From Flavobacteriales bacterium UBA5869 (GTDB taxonomy: Bacteria > Bacteroidota > Bacteroidia > Flavobacteriales_D > Crocinitomicaceae), in NCBI GenBank assembly GCA_002432565.1, contig DJFP01000143.1:179-10764 (forward strand): a stretch of DNA of 10,586 nt, in the 5' to 3' direction. Shown here piece by piece: positions 1-5,264 of this stretch. Both the position numbers and the translations under genes were made by a program. Every line of letters begins with the position of its first letter. Position 1 is the first letter of the stretch. The notes under the pieces were generated by a model that had not been told where the DNA came from, searched no databases, and saw only the letters and a program-made list of their open reading frames with translations.

Positions 1-339
1 GAAGTAAAGGTTGTAAGCCCCAAGTCCGTAAATGATAATCATAACCAGAATAGGAATCTTTCCTGCTAATGGAAAGGGGATGAACAGTAGGATCAACCCA
101 CTGAGTATTGTTAGCAAGAACAAAACAAGTATTGTGATTCTCGCCCAGTTTTTTCCCTGGAACAAGAAATAAAGAAGTGCCAGTGTGAGCACAAACCGCA
201 CGATTTGTTGAAAGAACTTCTTGGGATCTACCGAATCCTGGGGAATGTGGTAAAATGCAATAACGAACATGGAAATAAGAATGACACTGATAGAGATTGC
301 AATCGTTTGGCTTCTGCCTTGTCGGGCTAATTCATTCAT
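1..339 (-). CDS. Multi-pass inner-membrane protein of unknown function (C-terminus beyond window edge)
   Basis: Reading the minus strand from an ATG at 339-337 gives 113 open codons with no stop before the window edge, so the gene is partial. The product starts MNELARQGRSQTIAISIS and has four hydrophobic stretches at about residues 12-30, 47-60, 67-88 and 95-113. The short connecting loops are polar or charged (for example IPQDSVDPKK after the first segment and QGKNWAR before the third). This is typical of a small integral membrane protein; there is no cleavable signal and no recognisable catalytic motif. The start is 32 bp downstream of the repaired end of the lipoprotein gene at 372-997, so the two are probably co-transcribed. 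I do not recognise the family. That the frame is coding is fairly sure, because it is long, hydrophobic in blocks and in operon position; the function is unknown. Confidence 0.7.
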   Translation of the reverse strand, partial: MNELARQGRSQTIAISISVILISMFVIAFYHIPQDSVDPKKFFQQIVRFVLTLALLYFLFQGKNWARITILVLFLLTILSGLILLFIPFPLAGKIPILVMIIIYGLGAYNLYF

Positions 340-371
340 GGTGGATACGAATTTTTATAAAGATAGCTGAT

Positions 372-997
372 TCATTTTGATTTGGTTGTTGGTTCAAATT
401 GGAATTGAACTTTTTCATAGGTCCTAAAATCCTTGTAATAGTAATCATCACTCATGAGATAATCCCATTGTTTGGAGTTTAATGTGTGATAAATGGTTGA
501 ATAGATTTTTGGGAATTGATAGGGATGGAGCTTGGTTTCTTTCCAATAATAGTATCTTGACCAATAGCTGTAATCACGATAGTTAATAGCCCAAAATTGA
601 GTTTTTCATTCTTTTTGCAGAGAAAATATCCTTTTGGTCCACAACTGGAACTGACTGTGTAATCCGTCTTTTGTATCAAGTGCAATTGTTCTTTCAAAGA
701 TGTTTTATTGTATTTCCTTAATAAGGAGATGAGACTGTCTTTTCCTTTGTTTCGTGGTGTTAAATAGGACCAGGAATTCTTTTTATCCTTAATCTGAACC
801 TGGAAAATAGTGTCATGGTATAGAAATAAAACATAGTGAATAGTTGGAGAATTCATGTAAACTCCATTACCTAAACTAATTTCATCACCATTACTTACAA
901 AGCAAATAGCCTGAAAATCCTCACTTAAAACTTTTGGCTCATGCTTACAAGATACCAGGGCAAGTATTAAAAATGGTATGATAACAATGAATTTCAT
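372..997 (-). CDS. Putative lipoprotein, interrupted by an apparent -1 frameshift at 602-606
   Basis: The ATG at 997-995 gives MKFIVIIPFLILALVSC, a lipoprotein signal peptide with lipobox L-V-S-C and acylated Cys17, so the product is likely a membrane-anchored periplasmic or surface lipoprotein. A TTG at 1009 would add four residues but overlaps the upstream stop; the ATG sits 8 bp after it and is preferred. The first frame runs to a TAA at 479-481. From the five-A run at 602-606 onward, however, the -1 frame is open for 76 codons to a TGA at 374-372. That stretch encodes a polar, Tyr/Trp-rich sequence (TQFWAINYRDYSYWSRYYYW, then further residues ending FEPTTKSK) that looks much more protein-like. 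Joining residues 1-132 to it gives 208 aa and leaves a 32-bp gap to the next gene. The cause could be a lost A, a sequencing error or slippage. No family is recognised. Confidence 0.65.
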
Positions 998-1005
998 ATT
1001 TCTTT

Positions 1006-1461
1006 TCAATTTTCAATTCTCCATTTGATAATTTGCAAGGTTCCATTCCAGTAAAACTCCAAATGCTTGTAAATTTCAAATGTCGGGAAGTTCGTTGCTT
1101 CAACCCGCAGTTCTGTTTTGCCGGCTTTGGGCGTTAAACAGAAAGAAATCGTGGTATAATTCTTCGTTTCATCCTCCAGACCGGATAAAGAACTCAAATA
1201 TGCATAGCTGAAAACGCTTTCCGGATCGAGCTGCAGGATGGTTCCCCGGTTCTCGAACTGCTCATGGTGAAATCCTTTGATTACAAAAGAGCCTCCTGTT
1301 TTCCAATCACAGATAATGTCGATTTGCATTTCTTCATCGCCCATCCATGCTTTCATAAAAGCAGGAACGGTCAAATAAGCCCAAACTTCTGAAGGATTGG
1401 CATCAATCAGGATGCGCTTTTCGATCCGCTGAGGGAAATTCGGTAATTCGGATTTCGGCAT
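1006..1461 (-). CDS. AHSA1/SRPBCC-domain protein
   Basis: This 151-residue protein has the layout of the AHSA1-like branch of the SRPBCC (START/Bet v1) superfamily. An N-terminal strand with the RILIDANPSEVWAYLT pattern leads into a helix with FMKAWMG. A strand pair follows (GGSFVIKGFHH, then NRGTILQLDPESVFSYAYLS), then the strand TTISFCLTP and LRVEATNFP. The C-terminal helix contains HLEFYWNGTLQIIKW, where the Trp spacing is characteristic. Such proteins form a hydrophobic ligand-binding cavity; the ligand is not predictable here. No signal peptide is seen, so it is cytosolic. The start ATG (1461-1459) lies inside the intergenic repeat described at 1444-1468, so the first eight residues or so are repeat-encoded. 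No other Met precedes the domain. The gene lies 13 bp after the SnoaL-like gene, and its TGA falls 8 bp before the ATG of the lipoprotein, implying one transcript. Confidence 0.85.
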   Translation of the reverse strand: MPKSELPNFPQRIEKRILIDANPSEVWAYLTVPAFMKAWMGDEEMQIDIICDWKTGGSFVIKGFHHEQFENRGTILQLDPESVFSYAYLSSLSGLEDETKNYTTISFCLTPKAGKTELRVEATNFPTFEIYKHLEFYWNGTLQIIKWRIEN

Positions 1462-1468
1462 TCGTAAT
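1444..1468. repeat. Intergenic repeat copy overlapping the start of the SRPBCC gene
   Basis: The 15-base core TTCGGCATTCGTAAT at 1454-1468 is identical to part of the inverted-repeat arms at 3502-3519 (opposite orientation) and 3631-3648 (same orientation). The flank at 1444-1453 (TAATTCGGAT) is a degenerate unit of the same type. On the minus strand this copy contains the ATG of the SRPBCC gene and encodes its first residues (M-P-K-S-E-L-P). The copy also fills most of the 13-bp gap to the upstream gene. Confidence 0.7.
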
Positions 1469-1474
1469 CAGGAA

Positions 1475-1963
1475 TTAGTGCTGGTGATCGTAACTCAATC
1501 CCGACTTCAATTTCCATTTCCCGTCTTCGATGATCCAAACATGCGTAAACTTTGCGGTGCTCGCGTATTGTTCTGCTTTCCCTTCCATTTTCTCATAAAA
1601 GCGATGCTCTCCATACTGAATTGCGCCGTAAAGTTCGCCCTGGTTGTAAAGTGGGAAAACAAGTGTTTTTTCAGTAATCAGTTCTCTTCGCGACTGGTAG
1701 GCTTCAGAAGATTTACAGAGACCGTTCTTCAAATCCGTCAGGAATTTTTTGCGGTCGGAGATTCCCGATTTGTCATGAAAAAACTCGAAATTTTCACTCA
1801 ATAGCTTTTCAAACTGCGAAATATCACAGGTATTGAAACCGATGTTGAAGAGCAGACTGTCTTTTTCCAGGATGGTTTTGTGCAAGACCGAGCTTTCTTC
1901 TACTTGTGCAGAGGAAAACAAGCTTACGGTGATGAGGTAAAGAATGAACAGGTATTTTGTCAT
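1475..1963 (-). CDS. Secreted SnoaL-like/DUF4440 (NTF2-fold) protein
   Basis: The ATG at 1963-1961 gives MTKYLFILYLITVSLFSSAQ, a classical signal peptide with probable cleavage near the SSAQ end, so the 162-residue product is likely exported. An upstream in-frame start at 2002 would put 13 residues in front of the signal peptide and is not favoured. The mature part matches the NTF2-like fold of DUF4440/SnoaL-like proteins. An N-terminal helix (about residues 30-55) contains HKTILEKDSLLFNIGF and the pattern LLSENFEFFHDKSG, in which the 'FxFxHD..G' step is typical of the family. A helix with RKKFLTDLKNG follows. The end is a pair of strands with THVWIIEDGKWKLKSGLSYDH, the family's usual closing hairpin. 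Substrate or ligand is unknown. It is the first gene of the leftward group and faces recF across a 137-bp divergent spacer. Confidence 0.8.
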   Translation of the reverse strand: MTKYLFILYLITVSLFSSAQVEESSVLHKTILEKDSLLFNIGFNTCDISQFEKLLSENFEFFHDKSGISDRKKFLTDLKNGLCKSSEAYQSRRELITEKTLVFPLYNQGELYGAIQYGEHRFYEKMEGKAEQYASTAKFTHVWIIEDGKWKLKSGLSYDHQH

Positions 1964-2012
1964 GTTAGCTGGGATTTGAAACCTAAAAATAAGCATATTC
2001 ATTTCGAATTGG

Positions 2013-2040
2013 GCAGGGGTGAAAAATTTTTCGACCCTGC
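2013..2040. promoter_or_regulatory. 28-bp near-perfect palindrome in divergent intergenic region (possible operator)
   Basis: The left arm GCAGGGGTGAAAAA (2013-2026) and the right arm TTTTTCGACCCTGC (2027-2040) are reverse complements at 12 of 14 positions; the two mismatches are adjacent, mid-arm. There is no spacer, and the centre is AAAAATTTTT. The site lies 50 bp upstream of the leftward SnoaL-like gene and 60 bp upstream of recF. A zero-loop dyad in a divergent promoter region fits a binding site for a dimeric regulator better than a terminator, because both neighbouring genes start here. Which factor would bind is unknown. The rest of the 137-bp spacer holds the repeat cluster at 2061-2095 and, on the minus strand at 1985-1978, a weak -7-like TAGGTTTC for the leftward gene. 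Confidence 0.45.
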
Positions 2041-2060
2041 GTCATACAATTCACGATCGG

Positions 2061-2095
2061 CAATTCGGGATTCGTCATTCGGAATTCGTAATTTT
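2061..2095. repeat. Degenerate ATTCGG/ATTCGT intergenic repeat cluster before recF
   Basis: Within 35 bp the motif 'ATTCG' followed by G or T recurs four times: AATTCGGG at 2062, ATTCGTC at 2070, ATTCGG at 2077 and AATTCGTAATT at 2083. This is the same vocabulary as the repeat arms at 3502-3519 and 3631-3648 and the copy at 1444-1468. The cluster ends 5 bp before the recF start codon. Confidence 0.55.
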
Positions 2096-2096
2096 G
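2089..2096 (+). promoter_or_regulatory. Possible -7 promoter element of recF
   Basis: TAATTTTG fits the Bacteroidota -7 consensus TAnnTTTG at every specified base. It is formed by the right end of the repeat cluster and lies only 4 bp before the recF ATG, so a transcript starting from it would be leaderless or nearly so. No convincing -33 TTG was found at the expected distance, and AT-rich repeats produce such matches by chance, so this is tentative. Confidence 0.3.
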
Positions 2097-2100
2097 CATC

Positions 2101-3195
2101 ATGTTCGTCGAATCCCTTTCATTAGTCAATTTCCGCAATCACAGCGAAGCTGAATTCCAGTTCGAATCCGGCGTGAATTGCATTGTAGGGAAGAACGGTT
2201 CGGGAAAAACGAATGTGCTCGACGCGGTTCATTACTTGAGTATGTGCCGTTCTTATTTAAATCCCATCGACCGCCAAAATATCCGATTCAATGAGCAGTT
2301 TTTTGTGATCCAGGGATGCTGGATGAAAGACGAACAGCCATTTAATCTGTATTGCGGGGTAAAATCGGGTTCCAAGAAGGTTTTCAAGAAAAATAAAAAG
2401 GAGTACGACCGGCTGGCAGATCACATCGGGCATTTCCCGGTTGTTATGATCTCGCCTTACGATACCGACTTGATTTCCGAAGGAAGCGAAGTGCGCAGGA
2501 AATGGATGGACGGGATCATTTCGCAGTTCGACCATGAGTATTTGAATGATCTGCAGCGCTATAATAAAGTGCTCGATCAGCGGAATGCCTTGTTGAAACT
2601 GCAATTCGAAAACGGTTTTTTCGAGCGGGAATCCATCGAGATCTGGGACGAACAATTGATCCGCTACGGAACAGCAATTCACCAAAAGCGCGTAACATTT
2701 ATCGAAGCATTCATTCCTTTATTCCAGCATTATTACAAGTGGATATCGCAGGAACAGGAGGCTGTTTCCCTGAATTATGAATCCAAACTCACCGAAACGG
2801 ATTTCAGGACTTTGCTGCAGCAGGCTTATCCGAAAGACATGCGGGTCCATTACACCTCTGTTGGAATCCATAAAGACGACATTACCTTCTTACTGGAAGG
2901 ATTACCCATCAAACGATTTGGTTCCCAGGGACAGCAGAAAAGTTTCCTCATCGCTTTGCGTTTGGCCCAGTTCGACTGGTTGAAAGAACGCCTCAGACAG
3001 ACTCCGATTCTTTTATTGGACGATATTTTCGACAAGCTGGATAATCTTCGTGTAGCGCAATTAATGGAATTGGTTTCCAAAAACACCTTCGGACAGGTTT
3101 TGGTGACAGATACCGACGAGAACCGTGTTTCTGCTATTTTTGACACGATACAGGTAAAACCGAATATGATCATTTTTAATTCCGAATTGGTATGA
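2101..3195 (+). CDS. recF: DNA replication and repair protein RecF
   Basis: RecF is an SMC-like ATPase that binds gapped DNA at ss/ds junctions and, with RecO and RecR, loads RecA. The 364-residue product has the expected length and motif order. Walker A GKNGSGKT is at residues 30-37, followed by the family-typical NVLDAVHYLSMCRSY. The ABC-type signature FGSQGQQ is at 273-279. Walker B ILLLDD (303-308) is followed by the D-loop region IFDKLDN. The N-terminal FVESLSLVNFRNH also matches RecF starts and fixes the ATG. All catalytic elements are intact. Its stop overlaps the start of the DUF721 gene by 4 bp (ATGA), so the two are translationally coupled. recF next to a DUF721/DciA-type gene is a known arrangement in several bacterial groups. 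Confidence 0.97.
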   Translation: MFVESLSLVNFRNHSEAEFQFESGVNCIVGKNGSGKTNVLDAVHYLSMCRSYLNPIDRQNIRFNEQFFVIQGCWMKDEQPFNLYCGVKSGSKKVFKKNKKEYDRLADHIGHFPVVMISPYDTDLISEGSEVRRKWMDGIISQFDHEYLNDLQRYNKVLDQRNALLKLQFENGFFERESIEIWDEQLIRYGTAIHQKRVTFIEAFIPLFQHYYKWISQEQEAVSLNYESKLTETDFRTLLQQAYPKDMRVHYTSVGIHKDDITFLLEGLPIKRFGSQGQQKSFLIALRLAQFDWLKERLRQTPILLLDDIFDKLDNLRVAQLMELVSKNTFGQVLVTDTDENRVSAIFDTIQVKPNMIIFNSELV

Positions 3196-3503
3196 GTGAG
3201 TGGGATGAACGCAAGAGATCGGGGAATGCCCAGCCGATGAAAGAATTGGTGGACAAGCTGATGAGTGCTTACCAATTGCAGGGAAAAATGACCGAAATGG
3301 AAGTTTTGAGCAAGTGGGAAGAAATGATGGGAAAAGCCGTTGCCAGCAGAACGACCAACCTTCAGATCCGCCATAGGGTTTTGATCGTTGCATTGAATTC
3401 TTCTGTTATGCGCGATGAACTGGCACACGGAAAACAAATCATCATTCAAAGGGTAAATGAAACCGCCGGCAAGCAGATCATCCACGATGTGTGGTTCGAG
3501 TAA
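3192..3503 (+). CDS. DUF721/DciA-like protein
   Basis: This 103-residue protein belongs to the DUF721 family, in which DciA is a loader or operator of the replicative helicase DnaB in bacteria without DnaC or DnaI. The N-terminal half has a helix with MKELVDKLMSAYQLQGKM and then VLSKWEEMMGKAVASRT, where the 'W..(h)(h)G..(h)A' pattern is the family hallmark. The second half has the strand LQIRHRVLIVALNSSVMRDEL and a final helix KQIIIQRVNETAG. This is the KH-like arrangement of the family. The ATG at 3192 overlaps the recF stop by 4 bp. The small size is normal for the Bacteroidota form. Family membership is well supported; a DciA role in helicase loading is inferred from homologues. The TAA stop is shared with the left arm of the inverted repeat that begins at 3502. 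Confidence 0.88.
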   Translation: MSEWDERKRSGNAQPMKELVDKLMSAYQLQGKMTEMEVLSKWEEMMGKAVASRTTNLQIRHRVLIVALNSSVMRDELAHGKQIIIQRVNETAGKQIIHDVWFE

Positions 3504-3648
3504 TTACGAATGCCGAATTCCTAAATCCGAATCGAAGTCTTATAGCGGTTTTCCATTTGGCAAACTCGCACATTGACGAATTTGCCTGTGATGCACAGAA
3601 ATGCTAATCCAATTCACAATTACAATGCGTAATTCGGCATTCGTAATT
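3502..3648. repeat. 147-bp segment bounded by an 18-bp perfect inverted repeat
   Basis: AATTACGAATGCCGAATT at 3502-3519 is the exact reverse complement of AATTCGGCATTCGTAATT at 3631-3648, with 111 bp between them. The left arm includes the last two bases of the DUF721 stop codon. A shorter copy of the arm occurs at 1454-1468 and degenerate units at 2061-2095, so the arms belong to a dispersed intergenic repeat family. No target-site duplication or open reading frame is apparent, so it could be a small non-autonomous element or two independent insertions of one repeat in opposite orientation. The segment makes up most of the spacer between the DUF721 gene and panB. Confidence 0.75.
3559..3586. 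other. Hairpin-forming inverted repeat between DUF721 and panB
   Basis: GGCAAACTCG (3559-3568) can pair with CGAATTTGCC (3577-3586) with one C/A mismatch around an 8-base loop. It is not followed by a T-run, so an intrinsic terminator for the recF operon is possible but not well supported; a structured element in the middle of the bounded segment is the alternative. Confidence 0.4.
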
Positions 3649-3658
3649 TGTAATTCCT

Positions 3659-3666
3659 TAAATTTG
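3659..3666 (+). promoter_or_regulatory. Possible -7 promoter element of panB
   Basis: TAAATTTG matches the Bacteroidota consensus TAnnTTTG and lies 20 bp before the panB ATG, leaving room for a short leader. The -33 region about 19-21 bp further upstream falls inside the right repeat arm and has no good TTG, so support comes from one box only. Confidence 0.4.
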
Positions 3667-3686
3667 TTAGATAAAAACAATCGCTC

Positions 3687-4502
3687 ATGTCTGTGCATAA
3701 AAATGTAAAACGCGTCACTACGAATGTTTTACAAGAAATGAAGAATTCCGGGACGAAGATTTCCATGCTGACCGGCTACGACTTTTCCATGGCCCGAATC
3801 ATTGATTCTGCCGGAATTGATGTTATTTTGGTTGGAGATTCCGCTTCCAATGTCATGGCCGGACATGAAACGACGCTTCCCATCACTTTAGACCAAATGA
3901 TTTACCATGCCGGGTCCGTTGTTCGCGCAGTCGAAAGAGCATTGGTAGTGGTGGATATGCCTTTTGGTTCTTACCAGGGAAATTCCAAAGAAGCGCTGTC
4001 GAATGCGATCCGTATTATGAAAGAATCCGGTGGACATGCCGTGAAACTGGAAGGCGGGATTGAGATCATTGAATCCATTAAACGGATTCTCACGGCCGGA
4101 ATTCCGGTGATGGGACATTTGGGATTGACCCCGCAATCCATTTATAAGTTCGGAACATACGTAGTTCGTGCCAAAGAAGAAAACGAGGCTCAGCGCCTGA
4201 TTGAAGATGCGAAAGCTTTGGAAGAAGCCGGTTGTTTTGCCATTGTATTGGAGAAAATACCTGCGGCATTGGCAGAAAAAGTAGCGAAATCCGTTTCTGT
4301 GCCGATTATTGGTATCGGAGCAGGAAATGGGGTGGACGGACAAGTGTTGGTTGTTCACGACATGCTTGGGATCAACAACGAATTCTCTCCGCGCTTCCTG
4401 CGCAAGTACGCCAATCTCTACGATATTATGACGGAGGCTGTAAAGAACTACATAGATGACGTGCGCAGCGGTGATTTCCCGAACCAAAACGAACAATATT
4501 AG
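3687..4502 (+). CDS. panB: 3-methyl-2-oxobutanoate hydroxymethyltransferase (ketopantoate hydroxymethyltransferase)
   Basis: PanB transfers a hydroxymethyl group from 5,10-methylenetetrahydrofolate to alpha-ketoisovalerate to give ketopantoate, the first committed step of pantothenate and CoA synthesis, in the cytosol. The 271-residue (beta/alpha)8 protein is near the usual length (about 264 in E. coli). Active-site positions known from E. coli PanB are present. The Mg-binding and substrate residues are D51-S52 (in [11 protein letters not shown]) and D90 (in [11 protein letters not shown]). K120 and E122 lie in AVKLEGG, and the proposed catalytic base E189 in FAIVLEKIP. The motifs GHLGLTPQS (143-151) and IIGIGAG (207-213) are also typical. 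A single promoter-like box lies 20 bp upstream. The RluA-family gene begins 3 bp after the TAG, so the two are co-transcribed. Confidence 0.97.
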   Translation: MSVHKNVKRVTTNVLQEMKNSGTKISMLTGYDFSMARIIDSAGIDVILVGDSASNVMAGHETTLPITLDQMIYHAGSVVRAVERALVVVDMPFGSYQGNSKEALSNAIRIMKESGGHAVKLEGGIEIIESIKRILTAGIPVMGHLGLTPQSIYKFGTYVVRAKEENEAQRLIEDAKALEEAGCFAIVLEKIPAALAEKVAKSVSVPIIGIGAGNGVDGQVLVVHDMLGINNEFSPRFLRKYANLYDIMTEAVKNYIDDVRSGDFPNQNEQY

Positions 4503-4505
4503 TAG

Positions 4506-5222
4506 ATGGAGCAAATCCGCCCGGAAGATGTATTGTATGAGGATAACCATTTGATGGTGGTCAACAAGCATGCAGGAGAAAATGTGCAGGGAGATATTTC
4601 AGGGGACTTCCCGCTGGTAGAAAAAGTGAGGGAATACATCCGTAATAAATTTGAAAAGCCCGGAAATGTATTTTGTGGTTTGATCCACCGTTTGGACCGG
4701 CCTGTTTCGGGGGCAATTGCCTTTGCACGTACAAGCAAAGCTCTGACACGAATGAATAAACTTTTTGCTGAGAAACATCCACGAAAGGTCTATTGGGCGG
4801 TCGTAGAAAAAGCACCGAAAGAGAAATCAGGTTATTTGGTCCACCACCTGGTGCGTAACGAAAAGCAAAATAAAACTTACAGCTATCATGAGGCGCGTAA
4901 GGATTCGAAAGAAGCACGACTGAAATACCGGCTTTTGCTCAGTTCCGACAATTACACCTTATTGGAAGTAGAATTAGAAACGGGCAGGCATCACCAGATC
5001 CGGGCACAGTTGTCTGCAATCGGATGTATTATTAAGGGCGATCTGAAATACGGCGCAAAACGCTCCAATCCGGATGGTTCTATCTATCTGCATTCCAGGG
5101 AGCTGGAGTTTGAGCATCCTACAACGAAAGAAACAGTAAAAATAACAGCACCCGTGCCAAAAGATAAGTTGTGGCAATGGTTTGAAGAATCCGTAAAACG
5201 GACGACAAATGACAAGCGTTAA
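4506..5222 (+). CDS. RluA-family pseudouridine synthase
   Basis: Enzymes of this family isomerise specific uridines in rRNA or tRNA to pseudouridine. The 238-residue product has the catalytic motif HRLDRPVSG, with the nucleophilic Asp at residue 64. It also has the conserved basic motif TGRHHQIRAQL (159-169) followed by GDLKYG. The N-terminal VLYEDNHLMVVNKHAG is the usual first strand pair of the catalytic core. There is no S4 RNA-binding domain; the protein is essentially core only, like the short RluA/TruC-type members, so the target site (23S rRNA or tRNA) cannot be assigned from sequence alone. The ATG is 3 bp after the panB stop. The panB-pseudouridine synthase pairing has no obvious metabolic logic and probably reflects operon convenience. 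Confidence 0.93.
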   Translation: MEQIRPEDVLYEDNHLMVVNKHAGENVQGDISGDFPLVEKVREYIRNKFEKPGNVFCGLIHRLDRPVSGAIAFARTSKALTRMNKLFAEKHPRKVYWAVVEKAPKEKSGYLVHHLVRNEKQNKTYSYHEARKDSKEARLKYRLLLSSDNYTLLEVELETGRHHQIRAQLSAIGCIIKGDLKYGAKRSNPDGSIYLHSRELEFEHPTTKETVKITAPVPKDKLWQWFEESVKRTTNDKR

Positions 5223-5264
5223 TGCGGTCATCAACTAGAAATTATAAATAAACTCTTCTACATA

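Noticed and set aside
479..600. First-frame C-terminal tail of the lipoprotein gene as the genuine ending
   Set aside because: The competing -1 frame is longer, has a more protein-like composition and gives normal operon spacing; kept as the alternative in the finding.
602..606. Programmed -1 frameshifting as the firm explanation of the lipoprotein break
   Set aside because: The site is GAAAAAC, not a full X-XXY-YYZ heptamer, and no clear downstream stimulator was seen; an indel is simpler.
1478..1804. 108-residue plus-strand frame opposite the SnoaL-like gene
   Set aside because: The minus-strand frame has a signal peptide and a recognisable fold; this one has neither.
2850..3485. 211-residue open frame on the minus strand opposite recF and the DUF721 gene
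   Set aside because: It spans two well-supported plus-strand genes and reads as a reverse-frame shadow.
3888..4571. 227-residue open frame on the minus strand opposite panB
   Set aside because: It lies antisense to a gene with all PanB catalytic residues, has His/Phe/Asn-rich shadow composition and no recognisable motif.
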